Shown here piece by piece: positions 34,043 through 43,000 of a stretch of 51,864 nt of DNA (positions are counted from its first letter, which is position 1; each line of letters begins with the position of its first letter). The position numbers and the translations under genes were made by a program. This DNA comes from Candidatus Poseidonia sp. (GTDB taxonomy: Archaea; Thermoplasmatota; Poseidoniia; Poseidoniales; Poseidoniaceae). A model generated the notes under the pieces. The model was not told the origin of the DNA and ran no database searches. It worked only from the letters and a program-made list of their open reading frames with translations. Where the stretch lies: NCBI GenBank assembly GCA_030741355.1, contig JASLVM010000008.1, positions 1-51,864 of the forward strand, given 5' to 3'.

Positions 34043-35472
34043 GTCAAGGCGAAGTCGTGGCCTCCTTTGTCGTGCCCGTCCACCCACACACGGTGCTGAC
34101 CCCAGACCAAAATCCCGGTTGGCGACGGTTGCGGGACGCATTCGACGACGCAGCCCAAACCATACAAGACCTGGACGCTGATTTGCTCATCATTTACTCA
34201 ACCACTTGGCCATCCATCATCGGTCATCAGATACAGGCCGACCCCAACCCCGAATGGGTCATGGTCGACCACGACTTTCACGACCTCGGTTCCATCCCCT
34301 ATTCGTTCAACATCGATGCGGACTTTGCCCATGCTTGGAACGAAGCCAATGAACAGAGAGGCTTGCAAAGTCGATGCGTGAACTACAAAGGGTTCCCCAT
34401 TGATGTGGGCTCGGTTGTTGCGCTCACCTTGCTCAATCCCGACAACAAAATTCCGGCGGTCATCGTCTCCTCGAACATGTACGCCAACCGAAGCGAAACC
34501 ACGGTGTTGGCCAAGTCGTGTCTCGATGTCATCAAAGCTCAAGGACGCCGTGCTGTGGCCATCACAGCCATGTCCCTCTCAAACAGGATGTTCACTGATT
34601 TCATCAACCCCGAGGACGATAAAATTCACTCGTTGAAGGACGATGAGTGGAACAGGAAAATCTTGGAATTCCTTGAACAAGGTCGCCTCGAAGATGTGGG
34701 CCAACTCTCTCGTACCATCCATCGACAAATCCGAGTCCAAAAGGTCGTGGCGTTCAAGCCGATGTGGTGGCTTTCAGCCATGAACGGAAACCGCAACGAC
34801 CTCACGGGCCACATCATGGCCTACGAGGCCATTCATGGAGCCGGAGGAGCCGTGGTTCACATCGACCCAACTTCGACCGGTGTTGGCGACAAGGAATACG
34901 ACGAGGACGATGTGGAATATTTCCACGGAGAACGGGGCGTTCTGGAAGGCGTAGGCGAGGTTGATGCCGTCCAAAAACAAGAGCTTGAAGCGACAAATGA
35001 AGATGACAACACGCTTGGCGGTGGACCAGCACTTTGGGATCCCACAGAGGCCGAAGGTTCGGTCAACACCGATGCTGCCCCCAAACCGGTTGGTGCTTAC
35101 CCCCATGCTCGCAAGGTCGGCGATATGCTCTTCCTTTCCGGCGTTGGACCGCGCCAACCCGGCACCAACGCGATTCCGGGCGGCCCCATTCACGATGAAA
35201 ACGGTGAACCGTTGGATTATGATATCAAGGCGCAAACCCACGCTGTGGTGAACAACGTTCGCCGAATCGTCGAAGAAGCGGGTGCCACCATGGACCAGGT
35301 GGTGGACGTAACCACGTTCCTTGTGGACATGAAACGAGACTTTGCGGGCTACAACGAGGTTTGGGCCGAAACACTTGGCAAGGTCGGACCTACACGAACC
35401 ACGCTGGCCATCGATGCCCTCCCCACACCCATTGCGGTTGAAATGAAGGTCATTGTCCATCTGGCCGAATGA
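34039..35472 (+). CDS. Fusion: aminophenol dioxygenase alpha-like subunit + 2-aminomuconate deaminase-like (RidA family) domain
   Basis: A 477-residue two-domain protein. Residues 1 to about 285 resemble the non-catalytic alpha subunit of 2-aminophenol 1,6-dioxygenase: VVASFVVPVHPHTVL, CVNYKGFPIDVGSVVALTL, KDDEWNRKILEFLEQG, FKPMWWLSAMNG. An acidic linker (about 286-345) leads to a RidA/YjgF domain (about 346-477) with VGAYPHARKVGDMLFLSG, VTTFLVDM, FAGYNEVW and GPTRTTLAIDALPTP, which matches 2-aminomuconate deaminase (AmnD) more than generic RidA. In bacteria these are separate genes. The fusion would link ring cleavage to a step two reactions later, with the ALDH acting between. The start at 34039 overlaps the beta-subunit stop, so the two are translationally coupled, as expected for a heteromeric enzyme. 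There is no frameshift at the junction. Confidence 0.87.
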   Translation: MSQGEVVASFVVPVHPHTVLTPDQNPGWRRLRDAFDDAAQTIQDLDADLLIIYSTTWPSIIGHQIQADPNPEWVMVDHDFHDLGSIPYSFNIDADFAHAWNEANEQRGLQSRCVNYKGFPIDVGSVVALTLLNPDNKIPAVIVSSNMYANRSETTVLAKSCLDVIKAQGRRAVAITAMSLSNRMFTDFINPEDDKIHSLKDDEWNRKILEFLEQGRLEDVGQLSRTIHRQIRVQKVVAFKPMWWLSAMNGNRNDLTGHIMAYEAIHGAGGAVVHIDPTSTGVGDKEYDEDDVEYFHGERGVLEGVGEVDAVQKQELEATNEDDNTLGGGPALWDPTEAEGSVNTDAAPKPVGAYPHARKVGDMLFLSGVGPRQPGTNAIPGGPIHDENGEPLDYDIKAQTHAVVNNVRRIVEEAGATMDQVVDVTTFLVDMKRDFAGYNEVWAETLGKVGPTRTTLAIDALPTPIAVEMKVIVHLAE

Positions 35473-35480
35473 AATTTTCC

Positions 35481-35577
35481 GGATTCCGGGGATTATCGTT
35501 GGCTTATAGACAAACGGATAATAGGACACGGCGGTTTGCCCCCAATAAGAATGCATTATCGTGCAGGAATCCGGGGG
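35481..35577 (+). promoter_or_regulatory. Permease promoter region with paired repeats
   Basis: Two words recur in swapped order: GGATTCCGGGG (35481-35491) followed by ATTATCGT (35492-35499), and ATTATCGT (35555-35562) followed by GGAATCCGGGGG (35566-35577). Between them lie two TATA-like boxes, TTATAGA (35504-35510) and ATAATAG (35518-35524). The arrangement suggests an operator pair around the permease promoter. It could instead be partly a terminator for the upstream operon. Confidence 0.4.
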
Positions 35578-35584
35578 CCATCCA

Positions 35585-36961
35585 ATGGGGAAAAATTCAG
35601 GTGACAAGGCGACGTTCGCTCGAACCATTGGCCTCTCGGGCGTGGTGATCATTTCCTTGTCCGCCATGCTTCCTGGCATCTTCGTCACACCGACGTTTGC
35701 GGCTGAAATCATGGGGCCCGGCATATGGTTGGCGTTCCTTCTCGCTGCAGCCGTGGTCTTACCTGCTGCCATTTCCAAATCCGAACTCGCCTCAGGCATG
35801 CCGTCAAGCGGGGGCTCCTATGTCTTCCTCGAACGCACCTACGGTCCGTTGTTTGGAACCATCAGTGGGTTAGGTCTGTGGGCATCTTTCCTCTTGAAGT
35901 CGGCGTTCTCTCTCATCGGTTTTTCTGCCTATTTCATCTTCATTACCACCTTCTTTGAAATTGAAATGACCATGCTGACCCTCTCCATGTCAGCTCTGGT
36001 GCTCATCACTGTCGTCAACATTCTTGGTGTATCAAAAATCAAAGTCATCCAAACCCCGATTGTACTCACCACGGTGGGGTTGCTCTTGGGCATGTGCATC
36101 ATGGCTCTACGCACCCCCGGTTTCGACCCATCGGTCCCGCTTGATGGAGCCTTTTCAACCGACATATGGACGCTGGCGGAAACTGCAGGGTTCGTCTTTG
36201 TCGCCTATGCTGGTGTGACCAAAGTGGCTGCTATTGGAGATGAAGTCAAAGACCCTGAGAAGAATCTACCAGCCGGCATCCTTCTTTCACTGGTCATCGC
36301 CACTGCCGTCTATACCTTGCTCGCCTTCATGATGATGGCCGCCATCCCTGGAGAGTGGTGGTTCGGCGAAGACGGAAAGGTGGTCGAAGACCCAGTTTCT
36401 GTGTTTGCAGCGGAACTGGCAGGCTCAACCTTTGGCGTCATCGTTGCTATCATCTCTGTCTTGACCATGATTTCCATGGCCCTCGCAGGCATCTTGGCCT
36501 CCTCGAGATTTCTCTTTGCCATGGCCCGAGACAAACTCCTACCACCAACCCTTGAGGAGATGAACACCAAATTTGAGACCCCTCATTGGGCCATTCTCAT
36601 CACGGGCGTGGTCATGGGCATGGCCATTCTTCTCTTGCCCCTCAAAGACGTGGTGAAGTTGGCATCGGGCTTCAAAATCATGATTTTCATCATGATCAAC
36701 TCCTGCGTAATCATCCTTCGTCAGACCAGTGAAACCCACGGTTGGGACCCTGCTTACAAAGGCCCACTCTACCCCTTCATGCAAATTTGGGGAATCATTG
36801 CAGGATGTTTCTTGATCTCATTACTCGGCTCAAAGGCCTTCATCGGTGGGCTCGTAGCCGTCATTGCAGGTATCATCACCTACTATGTCTACGGAAAGAA
36901 GCATTACGATGACAAACCCACGCCCTTCTCCACATTCCGCAAGGACCTTCGCTCACGATGA
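35585..36961 (+). CDS. APC-superfamily amino-acid permease
   Basis: A 458-residue membrane protein with about twelve helices. Helix 1 shows the APC pattern (GLSGVVIISLSAMLPGIFVTPTFAAEIMGPG), followed by ELASGMPSSGGSYVFLERTYGP (helix 2-3 signature) and the helix 6 region FVFVAYAGVTKVAAIGDEVKDPEKNLPAGI, typical of amino-acid/polyamine/organocation transporters. The C-terminal tail is short and basic. The substrate is unknown; an amino acid or aromatic amine that feeds the adjacent pathway is plausible by context only. The ATG at 35585 is preferred to a GTG at 35561 that lies within the repeat-bearing promoter region. It is 112 bases after the dioxygenase-deaminase fusion. Confidence 0.88.
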   Translation: MGKNSGDKATFARTIGLSGVVIISLSAMLPGIFVTPTFAAEIMGPGIWLAFLLAAAVVLPAAISKSELASGMPSSGGSYVFLERTYGPLFGTISGLGLWASFLLKSAFSLIGFSAYFIFITTFFEIEMTMLTLSMSALVLITVVNILGVSKIKVIQTPIVLTTVGLLLGMCIMALRTPGFDPSVPLDGAFSTDIWTLAETAGFVFVAYAGVTKVAAIGDEVKDPEKNLPAGILLSLVIATAVYTLLAFMMMAAIPGEWWFGEDGKVVEDPVSVFAAELAGSTFGVIVAIISVLTMISMALAGILASSRFLFAMARDKLLPPTLEEMNTKFETPHWAILITGVVMGMAILLLPLKDVVKLASGFKIMIFIMINSCVIILRQTSETHGWDPAYKGPLYPFMQIWGIIAGCFLISLLGSKAFIGGLVAVIAGIITYYVYGKKHYDDKPTPFSTFRKDLRSR

Positions 36962-36991
36962 GCACCCCACCGGGGAAAAAGGATTGAACCC

Positions 36992-37411
36992 TCAAGCCAG
37001 GATAAGGCGGAGGTCTTCGAGACTGCGCAATTCGGCGAGATAGATTTGCTCAATCGCATCGTACATCTCTTGGTCACCAACTTTCTCAACGAGTTGAATG
37101 ATGTTCGCATAGACCTCGGCTGCTTTTGTTTCGGTCTCAAGAGAACGTTCCAGCATGGCCTTGAATTCGGTCGTGTGGACAATGGGGTGAGGGTTCCGCT
37201 CCGTCACTGGAACACCACCCAACTTGACGATGGCTCGGCGCACCACGTCTGCATGGGCCAAGGATTCCGTGGCTTCACCGTTGAACATGGGGTCAAGTTG
37301 GAGGCGGTGAATTCCCTGAATATTGGCGGCGTAGTGGGCGTACATGTTCACGGCACGGAGTTCCCACCCGAGGGCTTCGTTAAGACGTTCAATCAGTTCC
37401 TGTGTACCCAT
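36992..37411 (-). CDS. Ferritin-like (bacterioferritin-type) four-helix protein
   Basis: A 139-residue helical protein starting GTQELIERLNEALGWELRAVNMYAHY, which resembles the first helix of bacterioferritin-like proteins (LNxxLxxELxAxxxYxxH). Helix 2 contains ATESLAHADVVRRAIVKLGGVP, equivalent to the EMKHAD-region of bacterioferritin. Helix 3 has LETETKAAEVY. The E-x-x-H of helix 2 has Ser in place of Glu, and the last helix (AELRSLEDL) lacks the His, so a standard di-iron ferroxidase centre looks incomplete. It may store or sense iron differently, or be non-catalytic. The start at 37411 avoids the neighbouring gene; an upstream extension to 37498 would overlap it. It follows the surface-protein operon by 61 bases. 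Confidence 0.7.
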   Translation of the reverse strand: MGTQELIERLNEALGWELRAVNMYAHYAANIQGIHRLQLDPMFNGEATESLAHADVVRRAIVKLGGVPVTERNPHPIVHTTEFKAMLERSLETETKAAEVYANIIQLVEKVGDQEMYDAIEQIYLAELRSLEDLRLILA

Positions 37412-37472
37412 GGTATCATCTGCGCCTACAAAGTCCTCCAATATGAACCCCTGCGAAAAGAAACGATTTGGT

Positions 37473-40079
37473 TCATTCGTGACGAATCCATTCGCCATCG
37501 GGCGTTACTTCCCAATATTGCAACTCTTCGGACACGTCAACATACCAGCCGGTCTCTCCCTGAACGGTGGAAGGTGTCGCCTGCATCACGCCAACCTTTC
37601 CTGCCTCTTCGGCAAGCGACTTCATGGATTCCAACGTGAGCCCATGACGTTCGTGAAGCGGCGTGTCGTCCACCACGGCGCTTGTGAGTTCAGCCTCGCT
37701 GTCCTCCTCGTCATCCTCATCCTCACCAAAAGTCTCCTCCATCCATTCTTCATCTGACGCCTCGGCTGCTTCGGCTGCCTTTCGGGTCAGCGTCACCAAG
37801 ACGCCCAAAATCAAGAACAGCAGGATAGCAGCCATGGTCATGGCGGTATTGGTTGAACCCACTGCACCACCGAGAAGAACTTCATCGACATCGTAGAAGG
37901 TTTGAGCGAGCAAACCGCTCCAACGAATGGTGCATGAGCGGTCGGTGCCTCCATTTTGGATATCGATTTCCCAAGTGCCGTTGGTCACAAAGGAGGCTGA
38001 ACCAGAGGTGCAAGAGACGCTGGTGTTGGCTTTTGGAATGTTGAGGGTGTTCCCGTAAGCGTCGGTGGCAAAGGCATCCATCAAGACGACATCTCCTTCA
38101 GCAATGGAACTACGGCTCATGGAGGCTTGAATCCGAACCGGCGCACCGGGTTCAATGGTCAACGGAATGGTGCGGGTTGCACCCTCATCTTGGAGAACCA
38201 AATCGTAGGAGCCCACCTGCTTGCCGGTGAACTGCCAATAACCCAATCCAGTTGGAGAGGCCTCCAACTCACCAAGAGAGGTGTTCAGCATCGTGGAGAC
38301 CGAAGTGGATTCAGCGACGTTTCCGTGAATGTCAACGACCTGAATGAAGAGATCTTGAGGAGCTCCAGCATTCACCACCAAGCCCTCATCAGCATCGGTG
38401 ATGAGCGAGTAAGCATTACCGGCCACAACCGTCAACCGGACGGTAGCAAAAACGCCGTCGGCGTTAACACGAAGTTCATGACCTCCAACGGTCGTCGCCG
38501 TCCAGCGACCATCGTTCAGGAGCATATCGAGAGTGATGTCCTCCCCGTCCAAGGTCCAGTTGAGAGCGATGTCATCCAACTGATTCCCGTAGGCATCAAA
38601 GAACATGGGGTTGAGGGCCAACTCACCGTCTGCGGGGACTTGACTTCCTTCGCCTTCAAGGGTGATGAAAGCGAGACGTCCAACTCGAACGTCAAAAGCG
38701 ACGTCGGTGACAAACATGGTGCCCGTGGAGTTGTCAAACCAACTTCCATCAAACCGCCATGAGCGTGCACTTTGTGATTGAAGCAAGACGAAAGAGGATT
38801 CTGGGGTCAATTCGTTTTCCTCGCCCATGGTCATGTCGATGCTACCGTTCACCACCCATCGATTGCCCTTCACGTCTTCTGCCACGAGTTCAATGACGAC
38901 CAAATCGCCTGCTGAAGGAGCCCGTGGTGAGAGTCGGAACCCGATGTCGATTGCACGCCCGTGTTCCACATCCAATTCCAGCGAACTGGCCACCGTGCCG
39001 TCAACTCCAGAAAGAACCGCGGGGCCCGTGGCCGAAGGGTTCCAAAACACCCGTGCCTCGTCGTCAACTGACAATCCTCCAGAGGAAGCGGTCAGGGCGT
39101 GGATGGAAGGTGAAACAAAGCCGATGTAGCCGTTGGTGTCCCGACGCTCAAAGACGAGTTCATAGGATTCACCAGCCAGAAAAACCTCCGGTGAATCAAC
39201 CACCATCAATTCCGAAGCCACGGCATCGCCGGGAATGACCTGAAGCGTGGTGCTTCCGGTGATATTACCTGCTGAGACCGTGATGGTCCATCGACCCGTG
39301 TTGGTAGCCAAATATTCCCCCAGAGCGTTGAACGAGCCGTTTTCCGCAAACCAGGACAGTGAACCTGCGGTGGAGAGCGGCATCTCATAGCCGTTGACAT
39401 CCACAAGATGGGGCGTGATGGTTTGCAACGTCCCTGCGCGGACCATGAGCGGATCATCAAATACAAATTCGTAAGGCGCCCCTGCTGAGACGGTGATGGT
39501 GGCCCGAGTTTCCAGTTGGTTGTATCGCACACGAGCATGGTATTCACCGATGGATTCTGCCGCCCAGATAGGTTCTCCATGACCGATGTAATCCCCGTCA
39601 ATGTCCCAAACCATGGAGGAGGCACCCGGCATTCGATTGCCTCGGGCATCGAGCAGATCGGCGGTCATGGTGGTGGGTTCAAGCACACCGACGTTGAGCC
39701 GGGTGATCTCAATCGACGTGGGAACACCGGGTTCCACCGTGATGTTATGGGAACCACGCAGGCCGTTGTGTTCAGCGATGATTTCCACCGTGCCGGCCGA
39801 CCAAGGATAGAACAATCCGTCGTCGGTGATGGTTCCGTTGCTTGCTGACCAACTAATTTCCCCGGGCACGAGGTTGTTCACCGGGTCGTAGATGAGGCCT
39901 TCAAACGCCATCACCTCATCGGCAGACATGGAGGCCGGAGGGTCGTCAATGACCACGCGGTCGGCTGTTCCCGAACGCTGAATGACATGTTCGTCATCCA
40001 AGTATGCGGGTAGCATCACCGACCAACTACCGAACAGAACGAGCGCGACAAGAACGACGCACGCCTTCGGGAATTTCAC
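37473..40079 (-). CDS. 868-residue surface protein with Ig-like repeats and cytosolic Trp-containing tail
   Basis: Exported protein: signal anchor at 1-27 (ACVVLVALVLFGSWSVMLPAY), then about seven Ig-like (Big/invasin-type) repeats of about 95 residues with recurring phrases DxxGN, GxWTxT and ITVxxGxP (for example VDVNGYEMPL, DVKGNRWVV, DAYGNQLDD, DIHGNVAES, DAYGNTLNI). One membrane helix (TAMTMAAILLFLILGVLVTL) is followed by an acidic Glu/Asp tail and a C-terminal aromatic motif (GWYVDVSEELQYWEV, then EWIRHE). It starts with GTG at 40079, only 12 bases after the stop of the 3050-residue protein, so the two are cotranscribed and probably assembled together. A structural or adhesive cell-envelope role is inferred. 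Confidence 0.82.
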   Translation of the reverse strand: MKFPKACVVLVALVLFGSWSVMLPAYLDDEHVIQRSGTADRVVIDDPPASMSADEVMAFEGLIYDPVNNLVPGEISWSASNGTITDDGLFYPWSAGTVEIIAEHNGLRGSHNITVEPGVPTSIEITRLNVGVLEPTTMTADLLDARGNRMPGASSMVWDIDGDYIGHGEPIWAAESIGEYHARVRYNQLETRATITVSAGAPYEFVFDDPLMVRAGTLQTITPHLVDVNGYEMPLSTAGSLSWFAENGSFNALGEYLATNTGRWTITVSAGNITGSTTLQVIPGDAVASELMVVDSPEVFLAGESYELVFERRDTNGYIGFVSPSIHALTASSGGLSVDDEARVFWNPSATGPAVLSGVDGTVASSLELDVEHGRAIDIGFRLSPRAPSAGDLVVIELVAEDVKGNRWVVNGSIDMTMGEENELTPESSFVLLQSQSARSWRFDGSWFDNSTGTMFVTDVAFDVRVGRLAFITLEGEGSQVPADGELALNPMFFDAYGNQLDDIALNWTLDGEDITLDMLLNDGRWTATTVGGHELRVNADGVFATVRLTVVAGNAYSLITDADEGLVVNAGAPQDLFIQVVDIHGNVAESTSVSTMLNTSLGELEASPTGLGYWQFTGKQVGSYDLVLQDEGATRTIPLTIEPGAPVRIQASMSRSSIAEGDVVLMDAFATDAYGNTLNIPKANTSVSCTSGSASFVTNGTWEIDIQNGGTDRSCTIRWSGLLAQTFYDVDEVLLGGAVGSTNTAMTMAAILLFLILGVLVTLTRKAAEAAEASDEEWMEETFGEDEDDEEDSEAELTSAVVDDTPLHERHGLTLESMKSLAEEAGKVGVMQATPSTVQGETGWYVDVSEELQYWEVTPDGEWIRHE

Positions 40080-40091
40080 AGCACCACAACC

Positions 40092-43000
40092 TCATTCTGT
40101 GTATTCTTGCCACTCTTCCTCGCCGGGATTTCGGTACCACCAGGCACCGTCATCGTCTTCCCACCATTCTGTTCCGTCTTCGTCAAAGGTGGTTTCGAGT
40201 TCTTCCTCGGCGACTTCTTCGGCCGGAGCCTCCTCTTCAGGTGGGCCGGACGGACCGGGAGCGGGACCCGTTGGACCGGGTGCTGGACCCGTTGGACCGG
40301 GTGCTGGACCCGTTGGACCCGATGGTCGGTCATCATCCTCATCGTCGTCGTAGTCGTCATCATCCCAGTCGCCGCCGCTTCCGTTTCGCATGAACATAAC
40401 GCCGAGACCGAGGAGCACAATCGCAACCAGTGCAAGTAAACCTGCACCGACATAGTACAACGTACCACCTGCCTCAAAGAAGCCTTGGAAGTTGCCGTCG
40501 ACCGTTATTTCCTCGTTGACGATAACGGCGCCAACCTTGACCGTGATGGTCTGGGGTCCGTCATCAAGCGTGGTGACAGACCAGAGGTCTGAGGAGGTCA
40601 TCATCGCCGTTCCACGGCCGGTGGACTCCACCGTTACGCTGCCAGGAACCGGAATTTCGTTGTCATAGGCATCAAAGGCTCGAATAGAGACATCAAGGCT
40701 CTCAAGTTGTTCGAGGACAGCCGTGGACAAGTTGACTTCCAAACGAGCCACCTTGTTCTGGGCAGCGACCGTTATCTCGGCCGTTGAGACCGCTCCGCCC
40801 ACGCTGTATTGGAGGGTGTGAACACCAGCCACTTCAGCGTCATAGAGATAGGTCCCTTCGGAGGAGGTGATGATGCTCAAGGTCGGGACACTTGCACCGT
40901 TTTCGGTCCATTCCACATCTTGTGCAAATTGGTTGCCATCGGCGTCGGTTCCCGTCACTTGGATGTCGACTTGATCGCCAGCGGTCGGGTTGGTCGTTGA
41001 CAGAGCGGCTGCCACCGTGACCGCTTCACCGTGCAACACGGTGATGGACACGCTATCGGAGATGTTGAAGCCGGTACCGCTGATGCTGTAGGCATCAATG
41101 CGCCATTCGCCGACCGTGGTCGCTTCCCATCGCATTTCATCGAGGAGCAATTGCGTTGTGATGTCTTGAACGTCGCCGGTTGCAACGTTGACCTCAAGCC
41201 ATGTCAATTCGTCAGATGAAATTCGGTTATTGTCTGCGTCAAAGAGTTCCGAGGTGAAATCAACAGCGAAATCTGACGTCATTTCAATCAAGGCTCCGGT
41301 TGAACGTTGTGGGTCGTTGGCCACCCCTTCAATCGATACCGTGTTCAGCATACCGTGGTCAACGGTGATGTTGATGGAAACGCTGAGGTCGGTGTTGACA
41401 TCGCTGTAGGACGCCGTGAGCGTGTACGGCAAATCAGAGGCGTAGTAAGGCGTGAAGGTGGTGGCGTCACCGGTGAGCACTTCGATAAAGTTCGAAGCAT
41501 CGTTGATGGTCGGGTGGTCAAGCGACCAGTTGGATTCTGGAACCGCCCATTGATTCCCTTTGCCATCGATGGCGAAAATTTTCGCCTCGAGCGTGTCGTC
41601 CGCCGTGATGTCAAAGTGCTGCCATGTCGCAATTTCGCCTTCAACCGTGATGCGGAGGGTTTGTGTTTGCCCCCGCGAGACATCGATGACCATCTGCGTG
41701 AGTTCGGTTTCATAGCGGGCTTCAAGAATCTTTGAGCCGGTCTTGACCGGGTCCCAAATTGCGGGCGCACCGGGCGTCAATTGACCGTCCGAAGTCTTCG
41801 TCCAGTTGTCAGCGGGCAAAACAACCGCCAAACGATTCCCTCGAACGTCGACCCTTGTGGTGTTGATGTAAACGCGGTCGTCAGCCGTGATGGAGGTTGA
41901 TGAAGCGTTCAGTTCCAGGTAATCGATGGCACCGTGGCCAACGGTAATCTGAAGTTCGTCCATGGCCCCTGATACGGAGGTGAGGTTCAGCCACCAAACA
42001 CCGACGTGGTCAGGGAAATACTTCTGATCGATTTCAGAGTAGTTCCCGTTGGTGGTGCTCCAGGTGAGATTACCAGCGTCAGCCAGGTCCAAAGCATTGC
42101 CAAATTGGTCGTAGAGGTCGAGGGTGATATCGCACCAGACCCCTGCGGGAACGGTGCCGTCGCAGCCACCCAACTCAAAGTAAGAAGGGGCACCGGCTTC
42201 GACCGTCACGGCAACATCAACAAATTCACCCGAAGGGACGTTGTGCGCAACACGGACAACGTGAGAACCTACGGCGTATGGCTGGAAGATGTTCGGCACA
42301 ACAGCACTCATGCTGCCGTTAGTGGGCGTGTAGGTGATGGGTTCGCCCGGCACCATGTTGCCATGTTGATCGACCATGTGGGCCGTGATGGTCAAGGACT
42401 CATCCGCTGAAATGGTCGCAGACAGGGGTGTTACGATGAGTTCGGTCGGTGCACCTGCAGTCACGTTGATGGTTTGGGTACCGCATACCAGACCGAAACA
42501 CGAGGTGATGGTCGTCAGGCCTGTGGTGCTCGGTGTAAACAGACCGTTGCTACCGATGTTTCCGGTCGAGGAAGACCATGACATCGGCGGGGCTTGAACC
42601 ATCGAGAGATGGTCGTAAGCCACGGAGTTGAAGTTCACCGCCGTATCTGCGTCGGTGGTCAAGGACCCCGTCGGACTGATGGACACGGTGCTGATGTTGG
42701 TCGTGTTGAACAGAATCTGTGGACGGTAATCTGCGTTGACCGTCGAACCGGAGTAGAACGAAGCGTGGGCATGTCCGGTGTTTGGCGTGGCGATGATGAT
42801 CCACGCCTGCTGACTGGTGATGGTCATCCCTGGCGTGCTGATGTCAAACCACAACCATCCGGTGGTATCCACGTTCGCCGTGGTGGTTGAGACGGCATCG
42901 CCGTAATCAACGCCGGCTTGCATGCCCGGTGCACCCCATGTGCCACCCGCAGTGGTGCCGTTCCAAGTGGCGGAAGCGGCGCCCCAGTTGGCGTTGGTAA

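Noticed and set aside
34039-35472. The alpha-RidA fusion as a frameshift artefact
   Set aside because: Both domains are in one continuous frame joined by a long acidic linker with no stop or phase change, so the fusion looks genuine in this sequence.
24543-36961. Calling the locus a complete kynurenine pathway
   Set aside because: Tryptophan dioxygenase, kynurenine 3-monooxygenase, kynureninase and cupin-type 3-hydroxyanthranilate dioxygenase are not present here; only formamidase-like, ring-cleavage, ALDH and deaminase-like steps can be supported.
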